A stretch of 64,000 nucleotides of DNA from Hyphococcus sp. (GTDB lineage Bacteria; Pseudomonadota; Alphaproteobacteria; Caulobacterales; Parvularculaceae). Location of the stretch: contig JANQON010000004.1 of assembly GCA_028289605.1 (NCBI GenBank), positions 1 to 64,000 of the forward strand, in the 5' to 3' direction. A program made the position numbers and the translations under genes. Shown here one piece after another: positions 1-7,375 of this stretch (its first letter is position 1; each line of letters begins with the position of its first letter). Under the pieces are notes generated by a model. It saw only the letters and a list, made by a program, of their open reading frames with translations. It was not told the DNA's origin and ran no database searches.

Positions 1-160
1 GCGCTCCATGATCGGCGGTTTGAAATTGAATATACCAATCATCAAGTTGTTGTTCAGACCACCCAGTCGCGTCCACAAGAATTTTGCCTGTTTGACTAGT
101 GCAACCGGCCGCAACTAAGGCGCAAAAGGCTGAGACAATCGACACAGTCACTTTACTCAT
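1..160 (-). CDS. Lipoprotein, C-terminus beyond the window edge (candidate immunity protein)
   Basis: This gene starts at an ATG at 160 and runs off the left edge. The 53 visible codons give a signal peptide with a lipobox (LVAAGC), so the product should be a membrane-anchored periplasmic lipoprotein. The mature part contains a pattern D-x-T-x-x-G-x-S-x3-LD-x2-Y-x-FQ that is also present in the lipoprotein at 320-811, so the two look like paralogues. A broken RHS fragment lies between them. Position downstream of a toxin-type RHS gene suggests an immunity role by context; this is inference. The rest of the protein is not visible. Confidence 0.6.
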   Translation of the reverse strand, partial: MSKVTVSIVSAFCALVAAGCTSQTGKILVDATGWSEQQLDDWYIQFQTADHGA

Positions 161-182
161 TGTGTGTTCCCTCACGGCGCGA

Positions 183-325
183 TCAAGGTCGTGGGTCTTT
201 CCCGTAAAGTCCGTATCCATATTCATCAGGCGCAGTTCGTTGGGGTTTGCCCTCCAATGAATCCGTCGAACGCGTAATCCGTGACGACGCCGTTGCCGTG
301 GATCAGTTTCGTTCGCCGGCTACGA
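183..325 (-). pseudogene. Displaced RHS core fragment
   Basis: The minus-strand translation reads RRTKLIHGNGVVTDYAFDG and, after a short frame-disrupting insert, NMDTDFTGKTHDLD. Both match the RHS gene at about 3069-3200 (RRTKLTRGNGVVTDYAFDG and DMDTDFTGTTHDLD). There is no start codon and the frame is broken, so this is a non-functional remnant. It sits exactly between two related lipoprotein genes. Orphan core or tip fragments behind an intact gene are known for Rhs loci and arise by recombination that swaps the toxin tip. Confidence 0.85.
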
Positions 326-811
326 GACTATTTTTCTAGAGCGAGTGACTTCAAGGCTTCTTTTATCTAAATAAATCTTGATAGGCGTTACTGAAGCTGG
401 GCTATAGTATGTAAGGGGATCGTTTTCGAATCCAAGTTCGATAAACTCATCTACAAACTCGTCGTCATTACTTTTGATTCGCTGATAAAACGAGACGATG
501 TACTCATCGGCACTTTCTCCAAACCCAATTAAGTAATTTGACAACGGGCCATAGCCCCCAAATTTTTGATCTAATTCACTCAAATAATTGGCGGCTGCAA
601 ATATTGAAGTTAGCGTTTCTGGCGAAAACACCGATTGTATTTCGTCATCGGAATTCTCGAATTGAAACTTATAGTGCTCGTCTAAAGCAGATTGAGAATA
701 CCCTCGCTTGGTCAAATCAAGCCCGCCTCCTGACGCGCCCTGATAGGCGCACCCTGCTGATAGAAGTACGATTGACAGTATGAAGATAACTTTGAACTCA
801 TATACTTTCAT
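320..811 (-). CDS. Small lipoprotein, candidate immunity protein of the RHS locus
   Basis: A 163-residue protein from the ATG at 811, chosen because AAGGAAGG lies just upstream; an in-frame ATG at 835 precedes that ribosome binding site. The N-terminus has a positively charged start, a hydrophobic stretch and a lipobox (LLSAGC), giving an acylated periplasmic protein of about 140 residues. The body is acidic and has no recognised domain. It resembles the partial lipoprotein at 1-160. Base composition is clearly more AT-rich than most of the window, as is usual for immunity genes exchanged with toxin tips. The stop codon abuts the RHS remnant at 183-325. Immunity is inferred from position and lipidation only. 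Confidence 0.6.
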   Translation of the reverse strand: MKVYEFKVIFILSIVLLSAGCAYQGASGGGLDLTKRGYSQSALDEHYKFQFENSDDEIQSVFSPETLTSIFAAANYLSELDQKFGGYGPLSNYLIGFGESADEYIVSFYQRIKSNDDEFVDEFIELGFENDPLTYYSPASVTPIKIYLDKRSLEVTRSRKIVS

Positions 812-861
812 GTGACCTTCCTTCACAGCCTGCATTACGCTCAGTATGCATAACGCAACAG

Positions 862-1263
862 CTATCCCGCTAGGCGTCCTCGTCGATTGGAGTATTCAAT
901 GCTCTCTCCAGCCAGATAGTACTCTCGGGGCCAGGCGCCTTTTTCAACGACCTTCGTCAGTTCCTCAGGCGTGATCTCTGAGACGAACAGGACCGGACTC
1001 TTCGTCAACAGAATTGCCTCATGACTGAAATGATAGCCCTCCATAGAGTTTAGTGCATCAAAATACTTCGCTGCATTTTGAAGTTTGTGAATCTTAATGC
1101 GAAAACGAGCAGTAAACGCTTCTAGAAAATCAGAAAAGCCATCGGGATCTTGCCGGCCATAGCTCTCAAAAAGAAAAGTATCAGACTTAATCCGCGACTT
1201 TGATACGCCAAAGAACTTCGCCATGTAGGCAATTACTAGAGATGAAATGCCGTAATCCGCCAC
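862..1263 (-). CDS. DUF1493-like small protein
   Basis: A 133-residue cytoplasmic protein, probably starting at a GTG nine bases after the preceding stop, which suggests translational coupling. The pattern in its first 75 residues (V-x(3)-AYMAKFFGV, then an acidic DTFLFESYG, DPDGFSDFLEAFTARF and later YFDALN) resembles the DUF1493 acyl-carrier-protein-like family, in which a GDD-like loop precedes an EFLEAF-like helix. The phosphopantetheine serine is not evident. Codon use is AT-richer than the genome average. It lies in the cluster of small genes behind the RHS toxin gene and is a candidate immunity gene by position. The family assignment is by eye and tentative. Confidence 0.5.
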   Translation of the reverse strand: MADYGISSLVIAYMAKFFGVSKSRIKSDTFLFESYGRQDPDGFSDFLEAFTARFRIKIHKLQNAAKYFDALNSMEGYHFSHEAILLTKSPVLFVSEITPEELTKVVEKGAWPREYYLAGESIEYSNRRGRLAG

Positions 1264-1272
1264 CGGGATGCA

Positions 1273-1773
1273 TCAGTCACGGCACTTCATCTCCAAGAAT
1301 GAAGACGTGGTGGAAGAAGGATCTCGTCGTTTGCAAATTAAATCGTTCACACTCAACGAGACCTCCGTAAGGTCAAGATAAAGCAACACTCTTGGAAACT
1401 GGTTGTCCTTAGTAGCAGCGGTAACGTCAATGCCAATGCGGTTAGAGGCTGAAAAACACTCCCCTGTCACGGTTTCCGGATATAAAAAATAACCGAAAAT
1501 CTGATTGACTTCAGTGTCAATCTTCACTTCCCGACCGTTGTAGCGCGCCGAAAGCACCTGGAGCTCCGGAGGCCCGGACTCTGTGGGGCCGGTCCACCTT
1601 ATTTGAAACCCGCCAGTATACTCATCACAATCGAATCGATGGTCTGCTGTTTGGTCAGCGAAAGTTGAAGATGGGATCGGCAACGGCTCCGCGGCGCTCA
1701 AACAGCTTGATGGCAAGACGCCCAAAACCAATACGCAAATATTTCGTCGCAGGAATTGAATGAATGATGTCAT
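1273..1773 (-). CDS. Secreted hypothetical protein next to the RHS gene
   Basis: A 166-residue protein from the ATG at 1773, which has AAGGGGC about nine bases upstream. It begins 13 bases after the RHS stop, so the two are almost certainly cotranscribed. Residues 1-27 form a signal peptide; a cysteine at the end of the hydrophobic stretch (PSSCLSA) could make it a lipoprotein, but the lipobox is poor. The mature part has four further cysteines near 48, 104, 145 and 164, consistent with periplasmic disulfides. No domain is recognised. As the first gene after the toxin tip it is the strongest positional candidate for the cognate immunity protein. Confidence 0.6.
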   Translation of the reverse strand: MTSFIQFLRRNICVLVLGVLPSSCLSAAEPLPIPSSTFADQTADHRFDCDEYTGGFQIRWTGPTESGPPELQVLSARYNGREVKIDTEVNQIFGYFLYPETVTGECFSASNRIGIDVTAATKDNQFPRVLLYLDLTEVSLSVNDLICKRRDPSSTTSSFLEMKCRD

Positions 1774-1788
1774 GTAAAAAAGCCCCTT

Positions 1789-4700
1789 TTACAATGTTCT
1801 TTGGCAGTCATTTATTCCCGGGCTCGGGCCTCCTGCGAATGTATATATCAGACAAATTACTGGCGTGCCAATCAGATCAGGATTTCGTCCTGAATAAAAG
1901 AAAATCTGATCCCTAGTGTCCCGATCTGCAGGCCCACCCCAGGGAATGCCGCTTGGGTGATTGTGAATAAATCCAATGACGTCTCTATAAAGTTCGAATA
2001 ACGCCGCTTCCAGCCGCGGATTCGAGTCAATATGCGTGCCTCCTATTAAATCAGTTCGGTCAACATCTCCGGCAGCATTGAGGTAGACTACCACTCCCCA
2101 CTCAAATTGCCTTTCTTCCTCGGAAAGAGCTTCAAATTCACTTTCTGTAGAGAGAAGCAATCGATACGCTTCGTTGTAGATGTTGCCTCGGCTTGAAGCG
2201 TAATTGAATGCGCCTGCGCTTCCTCCGCATATGGATCCATTCGCAGTGTCGATACGGCTAGCGCTGCAATATCTTCTTTCCACTCTCCTGACGGGCTCAT
2301 CCTCATCGCAATCAGGCTCGTTAGACTTGCAATTCTCCGTTCCCGTCGGGTCCACAAAATTCACCGGATCCCCGCCCACATACCCATACATATTCATCCC
2401 ATCGCCATAGCCGATGGGATCGGTCTGCATGAACCGGCCAAGTTCCGGGTTATAGAACCGGGCCTTGTAGTAATAGAGCTCGACCTCTTCGATCCAGGCC
2501 TGGCCGGTATACTGGAAGCGCCCGACATTGCTGTCGCCCGGTCGTCCGTAGGCGTCGTAGGTGTTGACGTCGGTGACGGTCCCAGCGTCGTCGGCGACGG
2601 CGACGATGGAGCCGCGCTCGTCCGGGATCAGCCAGCGGCGGTCGGTGGTGTCGTCGCCCTCATACCAGACGATGGGTTCGTCGACGCCGGCGCCGTGGAC
2701 ATATTTGCGCAGGACAGTATAGCTCGCGTCGGTTTCCGCCGTCAGCCTGTCGCCGGCGTAAAAGAAACGATGCGTCGCGTGTCCTGATTTCGCAGTCCAG
2801 CGCAGGCGTCCGTCGCCGTGATAATGGAGTGTCGCGCCATTGGCGCTATGCATGAGATTGTCCGGATAATAGGCGTAGGACTTGCCGTCCCAGGACGTGA
2901 CGTTGCCGCGATCGTCATGAGAGACCGACGCGCCGCCGACGCTGGTCGCCTGGTTCAATCCGTTCATGATCGCCGACGCGTCGATGTTCCAATGATCGAG
3001 ATAAGCGAAGAGATCGTTTGACCGCACGGCCTGGGTGATCTGTCCCGCCGGGTTGTAGGAGAAGTCGAGATCGAGGTCGTGGGTAGTCCCGGTGAAGTCG
3101 GTGTCCATGTCGGTCAGGCGCGAGGCGCCGTCGAAGGCGTAGTCGGTGACGACGCCATTGCCGCGGGTGAGTTTCGTGCGCCGGCCGAGATCGTCATAGT
3201 CATACTCCGCCAATACGCCGACCCCACTGGTCGCGCCGTTCTCGCGCACCTTGGTCACCGCGCCCGCGACGTCGTAGTCATAATTGACGTAAAACCCGTC
3301 CCGATAAATCATCTTCGTCATCCTGCCGGCGACGTCATATTCATAGGACAGCGTTCGGCCGAGTTGCGTCTCAGACTTGACCCGGCCTAACGCGTCATAG
3401 GAATACACGACGCCGGTCGCGTTGTTGCCGCTGGCGGAGAGAAGCGTCAGACGTCCGAGATTGTCGTAAGTGTTGGTGCGCGTTGTCATGCCGGACGCGC
3501 TGGAGGATTTGAGCCTCTCCAGATTATCGTAAGTATAGGTATGCGTTGTTCCATACCGGTCGCGCCGGGTCGCCGCCGCCCCGGTGTCGCGATAGGTCCA
3601 TTGTTCATAGTCCGTAGATGAACTGGTCCCCGCCGCGGTCTTGGACGGATAGCGGGTCTTGGACAGGCGGTCATAGGCGTCGTACTCGTAGGTGGTTTTG
3701 TTGCCCTCGCCGTCGGTGACGGTGGAGAGCCGGCCGTTGATCGTATAGCCGCGCCAGGCGGCGTCGGCGGCGACGGAGGTTCCATAGGCGGTGATCGTTT
3801 TTACCGGCCGGTTGAGCGCGTCATAGGTGGTTTTGACGATGCGGTCCTCGCCGAAAGATCCGCTGGTCCCCAAGGAACAGGCGGCCGGCGGGGACGCGAA
3901 GACAGACGGGTTCATCCGCCGGGCGACGCAATCAACGCGGCCGCGGCTGTCATAGCTTACCTGGCCGACGCCGTAGGTCACGCCGCCGGCGGCAAACGCT
4001 TCTTTGATGGGGCGCCCGTAGGAGTCGAACGATGTTGTTGTCGACTGCAATGTTGCAAAGGAGGCGAGACTGAGGCCCGGCGTCGTGCCGACGCGCACAA
4101 GATAAGGCAGTCCGCGGCTGTTATAATATGTCCGGCTTGCGCGATGCTTGAGAGGACCGGCGCCGTCCGGGTCGACCCCGACGGTTCCGATCACCTGGCC
4201 CGCGTTGTTGTAGTAGATGCGGGTGCGGTCCGCGGTTCCGGCGAGCGGGCCGTCGGTGAGATAGACCCGGCGCTGATGATCAAAATAGAGGCGGGTCACG
4301 GATGACACGGCGTTATCGCCGGACTTTCTTTCCAGATAATAAGGAAGCCGGTCGTCGCTCGTATAGGCAAGGGCGACGACGCTTTCCGCCGCATTGCCGG
4401 AACAGGTGGAAGCGCTCGTCAGCGAACAGCGCTTCACGTATCGCAGACGCCATGCGGTTCCCGAATAGGCGGAATAGTTCTGATACGCATAAGTCGTCTG
4501 CGGCCGCGCAATCCCGCTGCCCGGCGACGGCGCCTTGACCGTCAACACCCCGCCATGGGTCGTATTGTAGGTATAATCCGTCTGTCGCCCTAACCCATCC
4601 TTGGTCCATTCCGGCTTGTTGCAGGTTTTCGCATTCGTGCACGACGACGGATAGGAGGCCTGGAACGATGTGATCGGCGAGCCGCCGCTCTTGTTGTAGT

Positions 4701-5835
4701 TTTTGACCGCCGTGACGTTACCGCGGGAGTCATACGCGTAGGTCGTGTAGTTCCCTTCCGGCGGCGTCGCCCGCGTCAGCCGTCCGTAGCTGTCATAGAG
4801 ATAGCTCGTGGTCTGGCTGAGACCGTTGGTGTCGGACGTCACGCGGTTGGTCGACGTGTCGGACACCACCGTGCGCGAGAATGAGTTCGGCCCGGAGATC
4901 GTGGTCGTTCGCGTCGAACCGACATCTGAGTAACTGTAGGTCCAGCTCGACCCGAATTTCGAGAGCGTGAGCACGCGGCCCAAACCGTCATAGGTCACCG
5001 TGACGTCGTTCGACGCCGCGCCGGGGCCTTTGTACGCCGTCACTCTGTCGGACGTATCGCGGGTGTATGTATGCACGCGGCCCGCGGCGTCGGTGATGGC
5101 GTTGCCGGAGAAGGAAAGCGACTGCCAGGTTCCCGATCCGAAGAGCGATTTGACCGTCGCGGACGTCGCCGAGTACCACGCCGCCGTGCAGAAGGAGACG
5201 CACGCATCGGTGGCGTAGTCATATTCCAGCCGGTAGCCGAGGGACGACGTCACCGTGTCCGGGCGCACATAGGTGTTGGAAACGGCGCACGGATCGCCGA
5301 ACAGCTCCAGGCACTCGATTTCAACGTCATAGGCGAAGGTCAGCGTTTCGCCGGCGGGAAAAGTGACGGTCTCCACCCGGGCCTCATTGGCCTGGACCGG
5401 CACGATGGACGCAAGGGCGCCGTCGAATTCCGCCAGCGTGCCGTCGGGCGCAGTATAGGTGAAGTCCCCGGACGCGAACTCAACGAGCGAACCGCCCTGC
5501 CCTTCGGCTGCGGTGAACACGGCGCCGGATTTGGTCCACACCGTTGTCTGTCCGAACAGCGTCACATAATAGGTCGACCCCGATGAGGTGACGCCGCCTG
5601 TCAGCGAATCGGAGAACTCAAAGCTCTGGCTTCGCGTATAGGCGATCGATCCCGGCCCCTGGCCGATGCCGATGGAGGGATAAGGCGGATAGAAAGCGCC
5701 GGTGACGAGATCGACGCCGTTGCCGTCGATGGAGGTGTGGGACGGCGGCGGCGGTTCGGACTGCGCCAGCGCGCTTGCTGCTGAAAAAAAGACAAAAAGG
5801 ATTGCGCCCGCGGCGCCCAACATCGCGCGGTTCAT
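1789..5835 (-). CDS. Exported RHS/YD-repeat protein with JAB/DUF4329-like C-terminal tip
   Basis: A 1348-residue protein. Residues 1-25 are a Sec signal peptide ending ALAQ. About residues 40-1130 hold many YD repeats (for example TYDALNRP, YEYDAYDRL), then the conserved RHS core end with YYKARFYNPELGRF and DPIGYGDG. The last 190 residues are the variable tip and are lower in GC. The tip contains EWGVVVYLN, GGTHIDSNP and FIHNHPSG followed by PADRD, resembling the JAB/JAMM metallopeptidase-like DUF4329 tips of polymorphic toxins. The HxH pair and downstream Asp are present, but the usual Ser of S-x-x-D reads Gly. AGGGAAG precedes the start. Role: probably contact-dependent or secreted toxin; this is inferred. 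Confidence 0.88.
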   Translation of the reverse strand: MNRAMLGAAGAILFVFFSAASALAQSEPPPPSHTSIDGNGVDLVTGAFYPPYPSIGIGQGPGSIAYTRSQSFEFSDSLTGGVTSSGSTYYVTLFGQTTVWTKSGAVFTAAEGQGGSLVEFASGDFTYTAPDGTLAEFDGALASIVPVQANEARVETVTFPAGETLTFAYDVEIECLELFGDPCAVSNTYVRPDTVTSSLGYRLEYDYATDACVSFCTAAWYSATSATVKSLFGSGTWQSLSFSGNAITDAAGRVHTYTRDTSDRVTAYKGPGAASNDVTVTYDGLGRVLTLSKFGSSWTYSYSDVGSTRTTTISGPNSFSRTVVSDTSTNRVTSDTNGLSQTTSYLYDSYGRLTRATPPEGNYTTYAYDSRGNVTAVKNYNKSGGSPITSFQASYPSSCTNAKTCNKPEWTKDGLGRQTDYTYNTTHGGVLTVKAPSPGSGIARPQTTYAYQNYSAYSGTAWRLRYVKRCSLTSASTCSGNAAESVVALAYTSDDRLPYYLERKSGDNAVSSVTRLYFDHQRRVYLTDGPLAGTADRTRIYYNNAGQVIGTVGVDPDGAGPLKHRASRTYYNSRGLPYLVRVGTTPGLSLASFATLQSTTTSFDSYGRPIKEAFAAGGVTYGVGQVSYDSRGRVDCVARRMNPSVFASPPAACSLGTSGSFGEDRIVKTTYDALNRPVKTITAYGTSVAADAAWRGYTINGRLSTVTDGEGNKTTYEYDAYDRLSKTRYPSKTAAGTSSSTDYEQWTYRDTGAAATRRDRYGTTHTYTYDNLERLKSSSASGMTTRTNTYDNLGRLTLLSASGNNATGVVYSYDALGRVKSETQLGRTLSYEYDVAGRMTKMIYRDGFYVNYDYDVAGAVTKVRENGATSGVGVLAEYDYDDLGRRTKLTRGNGVVTDYAFDGASRLTDMDTDFTGTTHDLDLDFSYNPAGQITQAVRSNDLFAYLDHWNIDASAIMNGLNQATSVGGASVSHDDRGNVTSWDGKSYAYYPDNLMHSANGATLHYHGDGRLRWTAKSGHATHRFFYAGDRLTAETDASYTVLRKYVHGAGVDEPIVWYEGDDTTDRRWLIPDERGSIVAVADDAGTVTDVNTYDAYGRPGDSNVGRFQYTGQAWIEEVELYYYKARFYNPELGRFMQTDPIGYGDGMNMYGYVGGDPVNFVDPTGTENCKSNEPDCDEDEPVRRVERRYCSASRIDTANGSICGGSAGAFNYASSRGNIYNEAYRLLLSTESEFEALSEEERQFEWGVVVYLNAAGDVDRTDLIGGTHIDSNPRLEAALFELYRDVIGFIHNHPSGIPWGGPADRDTRDQIFFYSGRNPDLIGTPVICLIYTFAGGPSPGINDCQRTL

Positions 5836-5902
5836 GGAGTTCTTCCCTGTTGTTACCGCCGCATCGCGCCGTCAGGATGCAACGTTACTTGCTTTCAGCC
5901 TT

Positions 5903-5934
5903 AAAAAAGACCGCCGCCTTGTCAGGGCGGCGGC
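5903..5934 (-). terminator. Rho-independent terminator overlapping the mini-YD stop codon
   Basis: On the minus strand an 8-bp GC stem (CCGCCGCC with GGCGGCGG) around a short loop is followed by TCTTTTTT. The TGA of the upstream mini-YD gene lies in the loop, so the last codons of that gene form one arm of the hairpin. It separates the mini-YD gene from the large RHS gene, which would then need its own promoter in the roughly 67 bases before its start. Confidence 0.75.
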
Positions 5935-6182
5935 AGGTTCGTCGATCCGGTGGTCTTCTCCCGCGTCCGGTTGTCCGCGTCGTCATATTCATATTCGGTG
6001 TCGACATTGGCGTTGACGGTTCCGGACCGCTCGACCTTCACGAGCCGGCCCTGGGCGTCATAGGCGTAGTCGACGGTCTCCGCCGCGACCGCGGCGGCCC
6101 CCGCCCCCAACGTCGCCCCGAGGGCCGCCGCGAACGCTGCGATGGTCGGTTGTTGAAGCCGCATGGATTGTCGAAAGCGCAT
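5922..6182 (-). CDS. Mini RHS/YD-repeat secreted protein
   Basis: An 86-residue protein from the ATG at 6182, preceded by GAGGTGA. Residues 1-34 form a signal peptide with an Ala-rich core ending AVAAE. The mature 50 residues hold a single YD unit: VDYAYDAQGRLVKVE, then TEYEYDDADNRT, ending in a Pro-rich tail. It lies 86 bases upstream of the full RHS gene, on the same strand, but a strong terminator at its stop codon separates the two. It is a short intact gene rather than debris, since signal peptide, repeat and stop are all in frame. Its function is unknown; it could bind or cap the RHS shell. Confidence 0.7.
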   Translation of the reverse strand: MRFRQSMRLQQPTIAAFAAALGATLGAGAAAVAAETVDYAYDAQGRLVKVERSGTVNANVDTEYEYDDADNRTREKTTGSTNLPPP

Positions 6183-6490
6183 AGGTCACCTCAATCACCC
6201 AATAGAAGCGCGCATCGTAGCGTTCGAAGCGTGTCGTCTCGTCGATAGCAGCCCGAACACTTTCCTCTGCTACTTCTCTCTACGCTCGCGCGCGCAGTAA
6301 ACGCCCCGTCGCGACGCAAACGTCATCGAGAGGTCAGCGTCCAATAAGGCCGAAACATTGTCAAGTTATTCGCGTGCAGTTAGGCTGCCTATTCGGTAAA
6401 GTTTTTACATCAAGCGCAAAAACCGTGTACGGATTGACAGCAATTCAAATACAGAACACTCTCTAACCGCAGTCACCAAGCGAAGACATT
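6183..6490. other. Intergenic region between divergent genes
   Basis: This 308-base stretch separates the mini-YD gene (minus) from the gene at 6491 (plus) and must hold both promoters. A TTGACA occurs at 6434-6439 on the plus strand but no convincing -10 follows at 16-18 bases. No open frame, repeat or RNA-like structure was seen. Confidence 0.4.
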
Positions 6491-6832
6491 ATGCTGATCA
6501 GTATCGCCGCTTCCCTGTTCGTGCTCGCCGCCGACCCGCCTGAAGGCGCCTTGTGCGTACAATCTGCACATGACAATGGCGACTATGTCACCTATGTGAT
6601 CCCCGCCGACCGGCTGTCGGCGTTTTCAACCAAAGCGGCCGACAAGAACCGTCGGTTCGACGTGGTCGATTGCCCCGGAGAATGGGATGCCGCGTCGACG
6701 CAAAAACTGTGCGACGCCTTTGACGGCTTCAGCGACGACCTCAAAGCGGCGATGACGGAAATCTACGCCGTTTCCCCTGATGAGATGTGCCAAGCGGCCA
6801 AGGATGTGGACCAGCTCCAGGCGAAGACGTAG
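6491..6832 (+). CDS. Small exported hypothetical protein
   Basis: A 113-residue protein with a short hydrophobic N-terminus (MLISIAASLFVLAA) that reads as a signal peptide cut before DPPEG. The mature domain has four cysteines, near residues 22, 61, 74 and 99, and an acidic C-terminal half predicted to be helical. No family is recognised. It stands alone on the plus strand between the RHS locus and the D-amino acid operon. Codon choice fits the genome (GC-rich third positions), which supports a real gene. The start could lie slightly elsewhere because no strong ribosome binding site is visible. Confidence 0.6.
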   Translation: MLISIAASLFVLAADPPEGALCVQSAHDNGDYVTYVIPADRLSAFSTKAADKNRRFDVVDCPGEWDAASTQKLCDAFDGFSDDLKAAMTEIYAVSPDEMCQAAKDVDQLQAKT

Positions 6833-7055
6833 CTGTTTCCGCCCGGGCTGCAGAGTGGGAGTGTTTGGAGGCTGAAGCTTTCGAGCGATTGCCGACCGTT
6901 AGAGCACGGCGGTAGAGGAGCGCGGCGGCAGGACTGCGCCAAAAAGCCTCGCGGCCCCTAAGACGCAATCTGGAATGTGAAGCTGTCTGGGATGCGAGGC
7001 TGTCGACGGATGTTCAACTGTTCTGCGCTGGCCTCGGCGGCTGGTCTCTGGGCTG

Positions 7056-7208
7056 TCAGGGATCTGGGCACAACTCCGGATCGGGCCCGTCGTTGCAGTC
7101 GCATAGATTTGGGAAAATATCGCACCAGTTGAACGCATACGCTTGAGATACGGACCCGACACCGAGCGCCAAAGCAAAAACGACCGCAGCGAATTTTCTT
7201 TTCTTCAT
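7056..7208 (-). CDS. Cys-rich secreted micro-peptide
   Basis: A 50-residue product from the ATG at 7208, with AGGAG eight bases upstream. Residues 1-25 are a textbook signal peptide (MKKRK, hydrophobic core, SQAYA cleavage site). The mature peptide would be only about 25 residues, starting FNWCDIFPNLCDC and ending ELCPDP, with four cysteines (spacing C-x6-C-x-C-x8-C), rich in Asp and Pro. This suggests a small disulfide-stapled acidic peptide. It lies downstream of the D-amino acid operon on the same strand but beyond a hairpin. Longer overlapping frames upstream start before the ribosome binding site and are less likely. Function unknown. Confidence 0.65.
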   Translation of the reverse strand: MKKRKFAAVVFALALGVGSVSQAYAFNWCDIFPNLCDCNDGPDPELCPDP

Positions 7209-7348
7209 AGAGCGCTCCTGTAATATGCATGTATAAAGTACAATACGCATGCATTATTATACTACTGCATTTATAGTGAATATTTTGATGGTCAAATCAT
7301 CCCGCCAAGCGGCGCCGCCTTGACTGCCTGCGAGCGCGGGAAATCCAG

Positions 7349-7370
7349 CTTGAGCGCCGATGCGCTCAAG
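7349..7370 (-). terminator. Hairpin at the end of the D-amino acid operon
   Basis: A perfect 9-bp stem, CTTGAGCGC and GCGCTCAAG, closes a 4-base loop six bases after the symporter stop codon. There is no U-tract, so it may be a weak terminator or a 3' end stabiliser. It marks the likely end of the long minus-strand operon. Confidence 0.5.
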
Positions 7371-7375
7371 ACCGC

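Noticed and set aside
5071-5586. Plus-strand frame of 171 codons opposite the RHS gene
   Set aside because: It is Arg/Gly-rich shadow of the YD repeats and has no signal or domain.
1789-5835. Tandem DNA repeats or CRISPR-like array in the RHS gene
   Set aside because: The repeats are protein-level YD repeats of varying sequence and spacing, not direct DNA repeats with spacers.
6434-6460. TTGACA as a -35 box before the gene at 6491
   Set aside because: No acceptable -10 element lies 16-18 bases downstream.
6958-7254. 98-codon minus frame overlapping the Cys-rich peptide
   Set aside because: The 50-residue frame has the signal peptide and ribosome binding site; the overlapping frame is Arg-rich without either.
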